Below, one piece after another: positions 1 through 9,094 of a stretch of 64,000 nt of DNA; position 1 is the stretch's first letter, and every line of letters begins with the position of its first letter. A model generated the notes under the pieces. That model had not been told where the DNA came from, did no database searches, and saw nothing but the letters and a program-made list of their open reading frames with translations. This DNA is from Pandoraea anapnoica (GTDB taxonomy: Bacteria; Pseudomonadota; Gammaproteobacteria; Burkholderiales; Burkholderiaceae): contig NZ_CABPSP010000008.1 of NCBI RefSeq assembly GCF_902459765.1, positions 1 to 64,000 on the forward strand, read 5' to 3'. The position numbers were made by a program, and so were the translations under genes.

Positions 1-76
1 CGCCACTGCCGTCGCTCTTCACACGAACCTTTACGTTGTAATCCACTACCCGTTTGACCGGTACCAGGATCTTCAT
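1..76 (-). CDS. etfB: Electron transfer flavoprotein subunit beta (5' end only)
   Basis: The first 25 codons of a minus-strand gene that leaves the window at base 1. The translation starts [19 protein letters not shown], the usual N-terminus of the ETF beta subunit, which with EtfA carries electrons from acyl-CoA and other dehydrogenases to ETF-ubiquinone oxidoreductase. The ATG at 76 has a GGAG ribosome site a few bases upstream. The gene is divergent from the lipase at 445. Only the N-terminus is visible, so intactness cannot be judged. Confidence 0.85.
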   Translation of the reverse strand, partial: MKILVPVKRVVDYNVKVRVKSDGSG

Positions 77-444
77 GAACTCGCTCCAAAGTTACGTTTA
101 CGTCAATCCGCTGCCATTATAACCACTCGGCTGATGACGCATTATTTGCATATTTGAGGCATTTTGTGGCGAACGTTCATGTATCGCTTTCGACTTGCCA
201 CGAATGCACGATCCCTACGATCACAGCGTCGGAGGCAGGCCGGACGCGCTTACCCGGCGTCCGGCCACCCCGCACGATCGTGCTATTTTTATGCAAATCG
301 CGACGCTCAGCCAGTTTCGTCGTGGTGCGTTTCCTCTAGAGAATTCACCCCGGCGCAGGACGGCCTATGATCGAATGGCGCACCCGATCATCACTGTGCC
401 GTCGCACGTACGACGGTCACCCGGCCAACGCGCCAGGAGGAGAC
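77..444. other. Intergenic region between divergent etfB and lipase genes
   Basis: About 370 bases between two divergent genes. Short open frames cross it (154-339, 164-370, 195-506), but none has a convincing ribosome site or recognisable protein. It presumably holds promoters for both genes. I see no strong -35/-10 pair, operator palindrome or RNA gene. Confidence 0.5.
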
Positions 445-1410
445 ATGACAACGCATTCGGAATCGCGCCTGCAAGCCAGCGACGGACTGATGCTCCACGT
501 CCATAGCTGGTACCCGGACACCGACGGCGACACAGCCCCCCCACTGCGCGCCGTGGTCGCCATCGTGCATGGCATGGGGGAGCACGGCGGACGATACGCG
601 CGTCTGGCGGCGCATTTCGCGTCGCTCGGTATCGCGACCGTCACCTACGATCTGCGCGGTCACGGCCGCTCGGAAGGCGCGCGTGTCTACGTCAATCATT
701 TCGACGAATACCTCAACGACACCGAGATCTTCCTCACGCACGTGCGCACGACCTTTGGGCCGACGCCGCTCTTTCTGCTCGGGCACAGCATGGGTGGTGC
801 CATTGCAGCGCTCTACACAATCACGCGCGCGCCCGCAAACGTGAGCGGCCTGATGCTCAGCAGTCCCGCCCTCGCCCCGGGCGAACCGGTCGCGCCGTGG
901 ATGGTGAAGGTCGGTCGCTGGGTATCGCGCTGGCTACCGAAGGTGCCAGTCTTCAAGATCGATCCGGCCGCCATTGCCCGCGACAAGACCGTGGTCGACG
1001 CAGCGAAAAAGGATCCGCTCAACGCGTATCGAGGAACCCCGGCACGTACCGCCGCCGAATTGCTCGACGCCATGGCGCGCATTCACGCCAACGCCGACGC
1101 GTTGCATTTGCCGCTCTACGTCTTCCACGGCACCGCCGACCGGCTCACCGCACCGTGGGCAAGCGAACAGTTTCACGGCAACGCGGGGTCACAGGACAAG
1201 ACCCTTCGGCTCTATCCCGGTCACTTCCACGAAACGCTGAACGACTTCGATCGCGAGAAGGTTATCGAGGAGCTGACGCATTGGCTGCTCGCGCACGTAC
1301 CGGAAACCGCCACCGCAAAGCGCAAGCAACCGGAGCCCATGACGCATGAACCACTCGTGGGCGCAAAATCGACAGCAAAGCCCGCGCTCGGGACGCACCA
1401 CGGCCACTGA
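445..1410 (+). CDS. Alpha/beta hydrolase, monoacylglycerol lipase/lysophospholipase type
   Basis: A 321-residue serine hydrolase of the Hydrolase_4 (monoglyceride lipase-like) group, expected to cleave monoacylglycerols, lysophospholipids or similar esters in the cytoplasm. The nucleophile elbow GHSMGG puts the catalytic serine near residue 115. The acid is probably the Asp of FHGTADRLTAP and the histidine lies in YPGHFHETLND. The oxyanion region VHGMGEHGGRY is typical of monoacylglycerol lipases. The frame is open from 367, but ATG 445 follows an excellent AGGAGGAG site at 435-442 and gives the normal family length. About the last 30 residues (after HWLLAHVPE) are a polar, low-complexity extension. 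Substrate is not determinable from sequence. Confidence 0.85.
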   Translation: MTTHSESRLQASDGLMLHVHSWYPDTDGDTAPPLRAVVAIVHGMGEHGGRYARLAAHFASLGIATVTYDLRGHGRSEGARVYVNHFDEYLNDTEIFLTHVRTTFGPTPLFLLGHSMGGAIAALYTITRAPANVSGLMLSSPALAPGEPVAPWMVKVGRWVSRWLPKVPVFKIDPAAIARDKTVVDAAKKDPLNAYRGTPARTAAELLDAMARIHANADALHLPLYVFHGTADRLTAPWASEQFHGNAGSQDKTLRLYPGHFHETLNDFDREKVIEELTHWLLAHVPETATAKRKQPEPMTHEPLVGAKSTAKPALGTHHGH

Positions 1411-1522
1411 CGAACGCCTTCGCGCGGCGGCCCCGGAACCCGCCTCGCGAACAGGGTCTCGTCACGCAATACCTCGCTGCGCGTTACACTGAAGTCGTGT
1501 GGAATTGCGAGGAGCCTCCGGC

Positions 1523-2304
1523 ATGCAAGCGCAGACGACGCAGACGAAATACTCGCCGCAAACGGTCACCGGCATGCATTTCTGGACGCCGACGATCTTC
1601 AGCATCAAGACCACGCGCCCCCCGGCCTGCAATTCACCGCCGGGCAGTTCGTGCGTCTCGGATTACCCGGCGCCGATGGCGAACTGATCTGGCGAGCCTA
1701 TTCCTTCGTGAATTCGCCCGCCGAAGATACATTGGAGTTCTACGTAATTACGATCCCCGAGGGCCAGCTCACGCCCCGGCTTTCGGAACTCAAGGTCGGC
1801 GACGAACTGTTCGTCGATCACACCGCCTACGGCTTCCTCACGCTCGACCGTTTCACCGGCGGCGACGACCTGTGGCTGCTCGCCACCGGCACCGGCTTAG
1901 CGCCCTTTGTGTCGATTCTCCGAGACCCGGAAGTCTGGCAGCGCTTCAAACGCATCTTCGTCGTCCACAGTGTGAGATGGGAACGCGACCTCGCCTATTA
2001 CGAGGAACTCCGTCACTTCTCGCATCCGGACGTCGATCCTGCGCTCGTCGACAAGCTGCACTTCGCGGTGAGCGTCACGCGCGAGCAAACACCCGGCGCG
2101 CTCTATGGACGCATCACGTCGTTGCTGGCTTCAGGAGAACTGGAAAAAGCAGTGGGCGCGACGCTCGATCCCGCCACGTCGCGCATCATGGTCTGCGGCA
2201 ATCCGGACATGATCAAGGAATTGCGCGCCTGGTTCACCGGCAATGGTTATGCGGTGAGCCGCACGGCGACGCCCGGGCCGCTCGTACTGGAAAAGCAGTG
2301 GTGA
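1523..2304 (+). pseudogene. fpr: Ferredoxin--NADP reductase gene, frameshifted in a C run
   Basis: Encodes the FAD enzyme that passes electrons between NADPH and ferredoxin or flavodoxin. Translation from ATG 1523 (GAGGAG ribosome site at 1509-1514) gives KYSPQTVTGMHFWTPTIF and reads correctly to about 1620. The rest of the family sequence continues in another frame from about 1621 to the stop at 2302: LQFTAGQFVRLGL, the FAD-binding RAYSFVNSP, the NADP-binding LLATGTGLAPFVSILRD, and the C-terminal LVLEKQW. The change of frame falls in a run of six C at 1618-1623; seven C (or four) would restore one continuous protein of about 260 residues. Either this is a single-base sequencing or assembly error, or the gene is broken. 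A truncated product starting at GTG 1651 would lack part of the FAD domain. Confidence 0.75.
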
Positions 2305-2317
2305 TGACGGCTGGCGC

Positions 2318-3139
2318 TCAGTCCGCAGGCTTCGTCCATTCCGGCGGACGCTTCTCGATGAATGCCTGCACGCCTTCGAGCGCGCACGCGTCCATCATGT
2401 TGCAAGCCATCGTCTGCCCCGCCATCTGATAAGCGGCTTCGATACCCGTCTCCGCCTGACGGTAGAACAGCCCCTTACCCGCGGCCACTGCAGCCGCAGG
2501 TTTGGCAAGAATCGAGCGGCACAGCGCCGCCACTTCACTGTCGAGGCGCTCCATCGGTGCGACACGATTGACGAGACCGCGCTCGCAAGCCGTCTGCGCA
2601 TCGATGAAATCGCCCGTCAGCAGCATCTCCATCGCTTGCTTGCGCGTGAGATTGCGCGAGAGCGCCACACCCGGCGTCGCGCAAAACAAACCGACGTTGA
2701 TGCCCGACACCGCGAAGCGTGCCGCCGACGCGGCGACCGCGAGATCGCACATCGCCACCAACTGACACCCCGCCGCCGTCGCGACGCCGTGCACGCGAGC
2801 GATGACCGGCTGCGGCATGCGCTGGATCGTCAGCATCACACGCGTGCATTGATTGAACAGCGTGCGGTAGTAGTCGAGCGACGGCTCGGCACGCATCTCC
2901 TTGAGATCGTGCCCCGCGCAGAATGCTGCCCCCGCAGCGGCCAGCACCACCACACGCGCCGTGTCGTCGCGCGCGACCTCGTTCAGCGCATGTTGCAGCG
3001 CGTCGAGCATCGCTTCGGAGAGGGCATTGAACTGACGCGCACGATTCAGCGTGAGCGTGACCACGCCTGCCAGATCGCCTTCACCATGCGTGACGAGTAC
3101 CAGCGGCCCGGTGGCCACCGTCGGTTCCGATGACGTCAT
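2318..3139 (-). CDS. Enoyl-CoA hydratase/isomerase family protein, ECHDC3-like
   Basis: A 273-residue crotonase-fold protein. AAFCAGHDLKEM forms the CoA-binding and oxyanion region, and VATAAGCQLVAMCDLAVA plus INVGLFCATPGVALSRN closely match mitochondrial ECHDC3. Both catalytic glutamates of true enoyl-CoA hydratases appear replaced: Gln stands in AAGCQLV where GGGxE is usual, and Gly occupies the second position before INVGL. Water addition to enoyl-CoA is therefore doubtful, although CoA-thioester binding is likely. The frame is open from 3202, but ATG 3139 has a GGAG ribosome site and gives the family length. It ends 14 bases from the convergent fpr gene. Confidence 0.8.
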   Translation of the reverse strand: MTSSEPTVATGPLVLVTHGEGDLAGVVTLTLNRARQFNALSEAMLDALQHALNEVARDDTARVVVLAAAGAAFCAGHDLKEMRAEPSLDYYRTLFNQCTRVMLTIQRMPQPVIARVHGVATAAGCQLVAMCDLAVAASAARFAVSGINVGLFCATPGVALSRNLTRKQAMEMLLTGDFIDAQTACERGLVNRVAPMERLDSEVAALCRSILAKPAAAVAAGKGLFYRQAETGIEAAYQMAGQTMACNMMDACALEGVQAFIEKRPPEWTKPAD

Positions 3140-3236
3140 GTTGTCTCCTGTGCCGCCTCTCGCCCTTAATCCGATATGTCGGGAAGACCGGCGGCATTTC
3201 ACATTCGTCGGACGCGTGCGACGCGCCGGGTTGCCG

Positions 3237-4160
3237 TCAGACGTCGGCGAGCACCTTCAGATGGGCCACGACGCTGCGTCCGAGCGCCGATAGGTTGTAG
3301 CCGCCTTCGAGGCAGCTCACGATGCGTCCCTTGGCGTGACGATCGGCAATGGCCTTGACTTCCTTCGTCATCCACGCAAAGTCCGCTTCGGTCAGCCCGA
3401 GGCCGCCGAGATCGTCTTCGCGATGCGCGTCGAAGCCTGCCGAGAAGAAGATCATTTCCGGACGGAATGCATTGAGGCGTCCCAGCCAGCCATACTCGAT
3501 GGCTTCGCGTGCAGCCATACCGGACGTACGCGCTTCGAGCGGAATGTTGAGCATGTTCGGCGCAGGATCGTTCGCGCCGGAGAACGGATAGAACGGGTGC
3601 TGGAAGATGCCGCACATCAGCACGCGCTCGTCGTTGCCGAACGCGGCCTCGGTGCCGTTGCCGTGGTGAACGTCGAAGTCGACGATCGCCACACGCGACA
3701 GCCCGTGCACTTCGAGTGCGTGTGCCGCCGCAATCGCCACGTTGTTGAACAGGCAGAAGCCCATCGCACGCGTGGGCGTGGCGTGATGGCCGGGCGGCCG
3801 TATGCTGCAAAAGGCGTTGTCGAGTTCGCCACGAATGACCGCATCCGTCGCCGCAATCGCCGCGCCCGCCGCCCGCGTTGCCGCGCGCCACGAGTACGGG
3901 TTCAGCAGCGTATCGGGATCGATGGGGAAGTACCCGGATTCGGGAATGTTGTCGCGAATGAAGTCGATGTGCTCTTGCGTGTGCACAAGCCGCAGACTGG
4001 CCTCATCGGCCGCCGGGGCTTCACGGCGTTCGAGCAAGCCGTCGATGCGTCCCGCGATCAACTGGTCTTCGATGGCGCGCAGCCGTTCGGGGCATTCCGG
4101 ATGCCACTCGCCCATTTCGTGACGCACGCAATCGGGGTGCGTATAAAACCCGGTAGCCAT
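3237..4160 (-). CDS. Histone deacetylase family protein
   Basis: A 307-residue zinc amidohydrolase of the HDAC/acetylpolyamine amidohydrolase/AcuC superfamily. The motifs run in the expected order: RPPGHHATPTRAMGFCLFN (catalytic His pair), IVDFDVHHGNGTE (Asp and His zinc ligands) and FFSAGFDAHREDDLGG (second zinc Asp). The C-terminal SCLEGGYNLSALGRSV is also typical. Bacterial members remove acetyl groups from small amines or lysine side chains; the substrate here is unknown. It starts at ATG 4160 and is followed, about 100 bases on, by the crotonase gene on the same strand. Confidence 0.88.
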   Translation of the reverse strand: MATGFYTHPDCVRHEMGEWHPECPERLRAIEDQLIAGRIDGLLERREAPAADEASLRLVHTQEHIDFIRDNIPESGYFPIDPDTLLNPYSWRAATRAAGAAIAATDAVIRGELDNAFCSIRPPGHHATPTRAMGFCLFNNVAIAAAHALEVHGLSRVAIVDFDVHHGNGTEAAFGNDERVLMCGIFQHPFYPFSGANDPAPNMLNIPLEARTSGMAAREAIEYGWLGRLNAFRPEMIFFSAGFDAHREDDLGGLGLTEADFAWMTKEVKAIADRHAKGRIVSCLEGGYNLSALGRSVVAHLKVLADV

Positions 4161-4644
4161 TCGTTGTGTCGCCTATCGCTTCGAATCGTTATATTGGGAC
4201 GGGCGGGGGATGCCCGCCGCGCCGTGGTCTCCACGTCCGGTAGCGGCCGGGCGCAGAGCCTGGCTCGCGTCGCGAAAATGTGCCGCGAACATCACACGAC
4301 ATCACCCGCAAACGCGTGCCGATAGCCGGCATCCCCCATGAACACTGTCACGGACAGTGCACAGGCCTTAAGGTATCACAGGTGCACTCGGTTATACTGC
4401 CAAGCAGTCTCCCAGCAGACCCGTGTCAGCCGGTAAGGGCCGATCTCCCGAAATTCGGGACGGCAGGAACTGGCATGAATGGTTGACGCTCTAGATGGCA
4501 TCTCGCTTTGAGTGAGCACCTTGCGTCACTCGAAAGTGCGCCCATCGGCATCGATAGCCATCGATAAGAGCGCCAACGCGACTAACGTGATTGCGGCCCA
4601 ACCGTCGCATCGCATTCGGACTTCATACAGGCCTGACAGACAGC
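4161..4644. other. Intergenic region between HDAC-family gene and mltB
   Basis: About 480 bases between divergent genes. It holds a small perfect hairpin, CACTGTC-ACG-GACAGTG, at 4343-4359 and a good -10-like TATACT at 4393-4398 that may drive mltB with a long leader. The mltB frame is open back to GTG 4591, so part of this region could be coding if translation starts earlier. I see no other gene. Confidence 0.4.
4393..4398 (+). promoter_or_regulatory. Candidate -10 element upstream of mltB
   Basis: TATACT inside GGTTATACTGCC is the best sigma70-type -10 match between the HDAC-family gene and mltB. No good -35 is visible 16-18 bases upstream, and the implied leader exceeds 200 bases, so this is a weak call. 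Confidence 0.3.
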
Positions 4645-5901
4645 ATGACATCACCGGTACGGATGTACGATTCTCTCCCGTTGGCGCACGCGCGCCACGC
4701 TCGACCGGACACTGCGCGCCCTCTCTCTGCGGCGTCGCTCCGGCAATTTTCCCGCTCGTCTCACGTGGCTCGCTCATTCGGCTCGCTCGGCCTCGCGCTG
4801 TGCCTGAGTGCATCGTTCGCGATGACGGCGTTGACGAGCGTCGACGCGCATGCGCAGACTCAGGCGCGCCCCAAGGCGGTCGCGCAATCTTCTCAGTCGT
4901 CGCAAACGGAGTTCGAGGAAGAAGTCGTGCCGCAACGTTACGCGGCGAACCCGGAAGTCGACGCGTTCATCAACGACCTCGTCGCGCGCAATGGCTTCAA
5001 TCGTGGAGAGCTTCAGAAGATCTTCTCGCGCGTCGTGTTCTCCCAGACGGCCGCACGCCTTGTCGCGCCGCCCGCCACGCCGGGCCAGAAGAACTGGACG
5101 AAGTACGAGAAGAACTTCCTCGACAGCACCCGCATCAACGGCGGCGTGCGCTTCTGGAATCAGAATGCTGCGGCGCTCTCGCGCGCTGCACGCGAGTATG
5201 GTGTGCCCGAAGAGATCATCGTCTCCATCATCGGCGTCGAGACGATCTACGGGCGCAACATGGGCAACTTCCGCACCATCGACGCGCTCACCACGCTGGC
5301 GTTCGATTACCCGCCCGCCCGCAACCGTTCCGAGCGCATGGCGCTGTTCCGCAAGGAGCTTGAGAACCTGCTGCTGTACGCACGCGAGCGAAGCGTCGAT
5401 CCGTTCAGCATCTACGGATCGTATGCCGGTGCCATCGGCATTCCGCAATTCATGCCGTCGTCGATCCGCAACTACGCGGTCGATTACAGCGGCGACGGGA
5501 AGATCAATCTGACGACCGACGTGGCGGACGCCATCGGCAGCGTCGCGAACTTCCTCAAGCAGCACGGATGGCAGGCGGGGCAGCCGGTGGTGTGGAACAT
5601 CGCCAGCGATCGCGGCAGTCAGGGGCTGGCCGAAGCCGGTGCCGACGGACAACCCGAACCGCATTGGAAGCTCGGCGACTTCATCAAAGCCGGTATGCTG
5701 ATGAACGAGCCGAAGCTCGATGTGGGCGGGGCGCTGGACACGCCGGTGCTGATCGTCGATCTGCCGACGCCGGGACAAGCCACGCAGTACCGCATGGGCC
5801 TCACGAACTTCTACGTGCTCACGCGCTACAACCGAAGCTTCTTCTACGCGATGGCGGTGTACGACCTGGCCGACGCGATCAAGGCGGCGCGCGCGCCGTA
5901 A
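4645..5901 (+). CDS. mltB: Lytic murein transglycosylase B
   Basis: A peptidoglycan lytic transglycosylase that cleaves the MurNAc-GlcNAc bond and leaves 1,6-anhydro ends, acting in the periplasm. Hallmarks are the catalytic glutamate in IIGVETIYGRNMGNF (about residue 199), the YGSYAGAIGIPQFMPSS motif, and YAVDYSGDGKINL before the C-terminal part. The N-terminus has a hydrophobic stretch (LGLALCLSASFAMTALT) ending near an AHA site, consistent with an export signal placed unusually far inside. No lipobox cysteine is evident, so it may be soluble or membrane-tethered rather than a lipoprotein. ATG 4645 was chosen; ATG 4663 is equally possible and neither has a clear ribosome site. A bidirectional terminator separates it from convergent cysM. 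Confidence 0.88.
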   Translation: MTSPVRMYDSLPLAHARHARPDTARPLSAASLRQFSRSSHVARSFGSLGLALCLSASFAMTALTSVDAHAQTQARPKAVAQSSQSSQTEFEEEVVPQRYAANPEVDAFINDLVARNGFNRGELQKIFSRVVFSQTAARLVAPPATPGQKNWTKYEKNFLDSTRINGGVRFWNQNAAALSRAAREYGVPEEIIVSIIGVETIYGRNMGNFRTIDALTTLAFDYPPARNRSERMALFRKELENLLLYARERSVDPFSIYGSYAGAIGIPQFMPSSIRNYAVDYSGDGKINLTTDVADAIGSVANFLKQHGWQAGQPVVWNIASDRGSQGLAEAGADGQPEPHWKLGDFIKAGMLMNEPKLDVGGALDTPVLIVDLPTPGQATQYRMGLTNFYVLTRYNRSFFYAMAVYDLADAIKAARAP

Positions 5902-5943
5902 TCCCGGCGACATCGCAGACCGCAACGGCTTGCCGTCATCGTG

Positions 5944-5970
5944 AAAAACGGGACCCTCGGGTCCCGTTTC
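5944..5970. terminator. Bidirectional terminator between mltB and cysM
   Basis: The hairpin AAACGGGACC / GGTCCCGTTT has a four-base loop and A and T runs on its two sides. It lies between the convergent mltB and cysM genes and can stop transcription from both directions. Confidence 0.85.
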
Positions 5971-6008
5971 CGTTGGCGGCGCCGCAATTTGGCGACGGCA
6001 GCGACGAC

Positions 6009-6911
6009 TTAGGCTGGGAACACGCCCGTCGACAGATAGCGGTCACCCCGGTCGCAGACGACGAACACGATGGTCGCATTCTCGACCTCATGCGCGAGAT
6101 TCAGCGCAATCTGGCAAGCACCCGCTGCCGAGATGCCGCAGAAGATACCTTCTTCCGCCGCGAGACGACGCGCCATGATCTCGGCTTCGGCCTGCGTCAC
6201 GGAGACGGTGCGGTCAACCCGCGCACGGTCGAAAATCTTCGGCAGATACGCTTCCGGCCACTTGCGAATGCCCGGAATACGCGACCCTTCAGCGGGCTCG
6301 GCACCGATGATCTGCACGGCTTCACTCTGCTCTTTCAGATACTGTGAGACGCCCATGATGGTGCCCGTCGTCCCCATCGCGGAGACGAAGTGCGTAACGC
6401 GTCCTTCGGTGTCGCGCCAGATTTCCGGGCCGGTGGTTTCGTAGTGCGCCAGCGGGTTGTCCGGGTTGGCGAACTGGTCGAGGATGATGCCGCGTCCATC
6501 GCGTTGCATCTGCTCGGCGAGGTCGCGCGCGTATTCCATGCCGCCCTTGACCGGCGTCAGAATGATCTCGGCACCGTAGGCACCCATGCTCTGGCGACGC
6601 TCGATGGAGAGGTCTTCCGGCATGATCAGGACCATCTTGTAGCCACGGATGGCGGCGGCCATGGCCAGCGCAATACCGGTGTTGCCCGACGTGGCTTCGA
6701 TCAGCGTGTCGCCCGGCTTGATGCGCCCGCGCAGTTCGGCGTGTTTGATCATCGAGAGCGCCGGACGATCCTTCACCGATCCCGCCGGGTTATTGCCCTC
6801 GAGCTTGCCGAGAATCACGTTGTTGCGGCGACGGATTTCGTCGTCGGGCAAACGCACCAGTTGCACCAGCGGCGTATTGCCGATGGTGTCTTCGATAGTC
6901 TTGTAGGCCAT
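6009..6911 (-). CDS. cysM: Cysteine synthase B (O-acetylserine sulfhydrylase)
   Basis: A 300-residue PLP enzyme making L-cysteine from O-acetylserine and sulfide, or thiosulfate for the B isozyme. The PLP lysine is about residue 47 in NPAGSVKDRPA. The phosphate-binding and substrate loop EATSGNTGIALAM and the PLP-contacting SAMGTTGTIMG are intact. EGIFCGISAAG near the C-terminus, and the length, match CysM rather than the longer CysK. It starts at ATG 6911. It is a neighbour of the LPS and comEA block rather than of the sulfate operon at 59-64 kb. Confidence 0.92.
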   Translation of the reverse strand: MAYKTIEDTIGNTPLVQLVRLPDDEIRRRNNVILGKLEGNNPAGSVKDRPALSMIKHAELRGRIKPGDTLIEATSGNTGIALAMAAAIRGYKMVLIMPEDLSIERRQSMGAYGAEIILTPVKGGMEYARDLAEQMQRDGRGIILDQFANPDNPLAHYETTGPEIWRDTEGRVTHFVSAMGTTGTIMGVSQYLKEQSEAVQIIGAEPAEGSRIPGIRKWPEAYLPKIFDRARVDRTVSVTQAEAEIMARRLAAEEGIFCGISAAGACQIALNLAHEVENATIVFVVCDRGDRYLSTGVFPA

Positions 6912-7029
6912 TGCGCTAAGCTTTTTTCGGTCGGGAATCGAAACATTCTAATCCACCGGCCATGACCGCGCTCAGGGTAAGGTCTCGCGGCCCGGGGACG
7001 CGTCGATGCGCCCCCGGCTGCTGGCAACG

Positions 7030-7902
7030 TCAGAGCTTCGGTGCGCTCGCCGCAGCCGGGGCCTTGGCCTTCTTCGACTTGGACACCTTGGCCGAGCTTG
7101 CGTCACCGCTTGCTGCGGCCGAGCCCGATGCCGGGGACGGTGCTGCGGCAGCCGCCCCCTTCGCGGCGTCAGCCTTCGCATCCTTCGACTTTTTCGACTT
7201 GCTGGTCTTGGTGTCCGCCTTGTTGTTCGCCTTGGTGTCAGATGCGCTCGCGGTCCCCGTCGCCCCGGCCGCTGCTGCGGCACTGGTCGCGCCGGTCGCC
7301 GCCGGAAGCGGTGCACCTGGCTTGGCCGTCATCGTGGTCGCGCCCGGCGATGCGGGCTTCATCGTCGTACCGGCGGCCGGGGTAGGCGTGGGCGCCTTTT
7401 GCGTGGCGGTGGCAGGCACCGGCGTTGCAGGGGTCACCGGCTTGGCGGGCGTTACCGGTGCCGGGGCAGCAGGCGTCTGAGCGGCGGACGGTGCGGGTTT
7501 GGCTGGCGTGGCAGGCGTCTGTGCTACGGACGGTGCAGGCTTGGCAGGTGTGGGCGTCGGCGCAGCGGTCGCAGGGGCTTGCGCGACGGGCTTGGCCGGT
7601 GCTGCGGTCGCAGGGGCCGTAGCCGCCGCGCCACCGCCCTGTCCGTTGATCGTCATGCCCTCGGATTGCAGCGACGTCACCGACTTGGTGCCAAGGCCTT
7701 TGACGCGCTTGGCGACATCTGCCGCATCCTTGTAGGGCCCGTGGGCGTTACGCTCGTCGATGATCGCCTTGGACTTGACCGGTCCGATGCCCTTGAGCGT
7801 CTCGAGTTGCGACTGATCGGCGGTGTTGATGTCGACGGCCGCCATTGCCAGGCCACACAGGGTGAAGAAGGTAACAACCGCCAGCAAGAGTTTGCGAAGC
7901 AT
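7030..7902 (-). CDS. ComEA-like helix-hairpin-helix protein with long Ala/Pro/Lys tail
   Basis: A 290-residue protein. A signal peptide (MLRKLLLAVVTFFTLCGLAMA) is followed by one ComEA-type double helix-hairpin-helix region (about residues 22-82: VDINTADQSQLETLKGIGP, then AKRVKGLGTKSV). ComEA proteins bind incoming double-stranded DNA at the membrane or in the periplasm during uptake. The remaining 200 or so residues are low complexity. First comes a Pro/Ala/Thr part with recurring PAKPAPS and AQTPA words, then a lysine-rich part with SKSKKSKDAKADAAKG and VSKSKKAKAPAAA. Typical relatives are about 100 residues, so the tail is unusual. ATG 7902 has an AAGGAA ribosome site. It lies downstream of hldD, after a terminator. 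Confidence 0.75.
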   Translation of the reverse strand: MLRKLLLAVVTFFTLCGLAMAAVDINTADQSQLETLKGIGPVKSKAIIDERNAHGPYKDAADVAKRVKGLGTKSVTSLQSEGMTINGQGGGAAATAPATAAPAKPVAQAPATAAPTPTPAKPAPSVAQTPATPAKPAPSAAQTPAAPAPVTPAKPVTPATPVPATATQKAPTPTPAAGTTMKPASPGATTMTAKPGAPLPAATGATSAAAAAGATGTASASDTKANNKADTKTSKSKKSKDAKADAAKGAAAAAPSPASGSAAASGDASSAKVSKSKKAKAPAAASAPKL

Positions 7903-8025
7903 GATCTGTTCCTTGTAAGGTCACTCGGGCCAATGCCGTAGCGCACCGACACATCGGACACCCCGGACATCCCCGATACCCACTTAACGCCTCAGCGCCC
8001 GCACGGATGACACGGGGGATCAAAC

Positions 8026-8053
8026 GACAACGGGGAGCCAATTGGCTCCCCGT
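8026..8053 (-). terminator. Terminator downstream of hldD
   Basis: A perfect inverted repeat, ACGGGGAGCC-AATT-GGCTCCCCGT, at 8030-8053. On the minus strand a short T-rich stretch (TTGTCGTTTG) follows it. It lies between the hldD stop and the comEA-like gene and probably ends the lapA-to-hldD transcript. Confidence 0.75.
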
Positions 8054-8089
8054 CGGTGCTTGATCACCTGTCGACGCTTAGGGGGTCAT

Positions 8090-9094
8090 TTACTGCGCCA
8101 GCAACCAGCGCACGTAACGCGAGACACCTTCGCCCACCGTGTAGAACGGCTGCTGATAGCCGCCAACCTGACGCAGGTGGTCGATGTTCGCCTGCGTGAA
8201 GCACTGATACTTACCGCGCAGGGCATCCGGGAACGGGATGTACTCCACGAGCCCCTGTTTGACCATGTCGTCAAGCGACAGCGCCGCTTCACCGGTTTGC
8301 GCGCGCAGCGTGTTGATCACGGCGACCGCGATGTCGTTGAACGGCTGCGCCCGGCCGGTGCCGAGGTTGAAGATACCGCTGCGCTCCGGGTGATCGAAGA
8401 AGTGCAGGTTGACCTTCACGACGTCCTCGACCGAAACGAAGTCGCGGCTTTGCGTACCGGCGGCATAGCCGTTGTACTCGCCGAAGAGCTTCACGCGGCC
8501 GTTTGCACGGAATTCGTTGAAGTTGTGGAACGCCACCGAGGCCATGCGGCCCTTGTGCGCTTCACGCGCCCCATACACGTTGAAGTACCGGAAGCCCGCC
8601 ACCTGACTCGGCAGCTTGCCGCCCGCATCACGCATGGCACGGCGCACGATCTGGTCGAACAGGAACTTCGAATAGCCGTAGACGTTGAGCGGCTTCTCGT
8701 ACTCGCGCGTCTCCACGAAGGTTTCCGACGCACCGTACGTTGCTGCCGACGAGGCATAAAGGAACGGCACGGTCTGCGCCTGGCACGCCTCGAACAGCGC
8801 CCGCGTGTAGCGGAAGTTGTTCTCCATCATGTAGCGGCCATCCGTTTCCATCGTGTCGGAGCAGGCACCTTCATGGAAGATCGCGCGCACTCGGCCGAAT
8901 TCGCGGCGCTGAAAACGCGCGACGAAATCCGTCTTATCGAGGTAATCGCTGATTTCGCAATCGACCAGATTACGGAATTTGTCGGCACGCGTGAGATTGT
9001 CGACCGCCACGATGTCGGTCTCTCCGCGCTCATTGAGGGCTTTGACGAGGTTGGCGCCGATGAAGCCCGCGGCGCCCGTCACGATGATGGTCAT
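8090..9094 (-). CDS. hldD: ADP-L-glycero-D-manno-heptose 6-epimerase
   Basis: A 334-residue extended short-chain dehydrogenase that epimerises ADP-D-glycero-D-manno-heptose to the L-glycero form, the last step in making the heptose donor for LPS inner core. The Rossmann motif [10 protein letters not shown] starts at residue 7, the active-site YxxxK is in [10 protein letters not shown], and the substrate regions RYFNVYG and GTQSRDFV are present. Its start overlaps the hldE stop by four bases (ATGA), so the two are translationally coupled. It is the last gene of the LPS block before a terminator. Confidence 0.95.
   Translation of the reverse strand: MTIIVTGAAGFIGANLVKALNERGETDIVAVDNLTRADKFRNLVDCEISDYLDKTDFVARFQRREFGRVRAIFHEGACSDTMETDGRYMMENNFRYTRALFEACQAQTVPFLYASSAATYGASETFVETREYEKPLNVYGYSKFLFDQIVRRAMRDAGGKLPSQVAGFRYFNVYGAREAHKGRMASVAFHNFNEFRANGRVKLFGEYNGYAAGTQSRDFVSVEDVVKVNLHFFDHPERSGIFNLGTGRAQPFNDIAVAVINTLRAQTGEAALSLDDMVKQGLVEYIPFPDALRGKYQCFTQANIDHLRQVGGYQQPFYTVGEGVSRYVRWLLAQ

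Noticed and set aside
1497-2429. 310-codon open frame across the fpr region
   Set aside because: Arg-rich product in a third frame; the true fpr sequence is readable in the other two frames joined at the C run.
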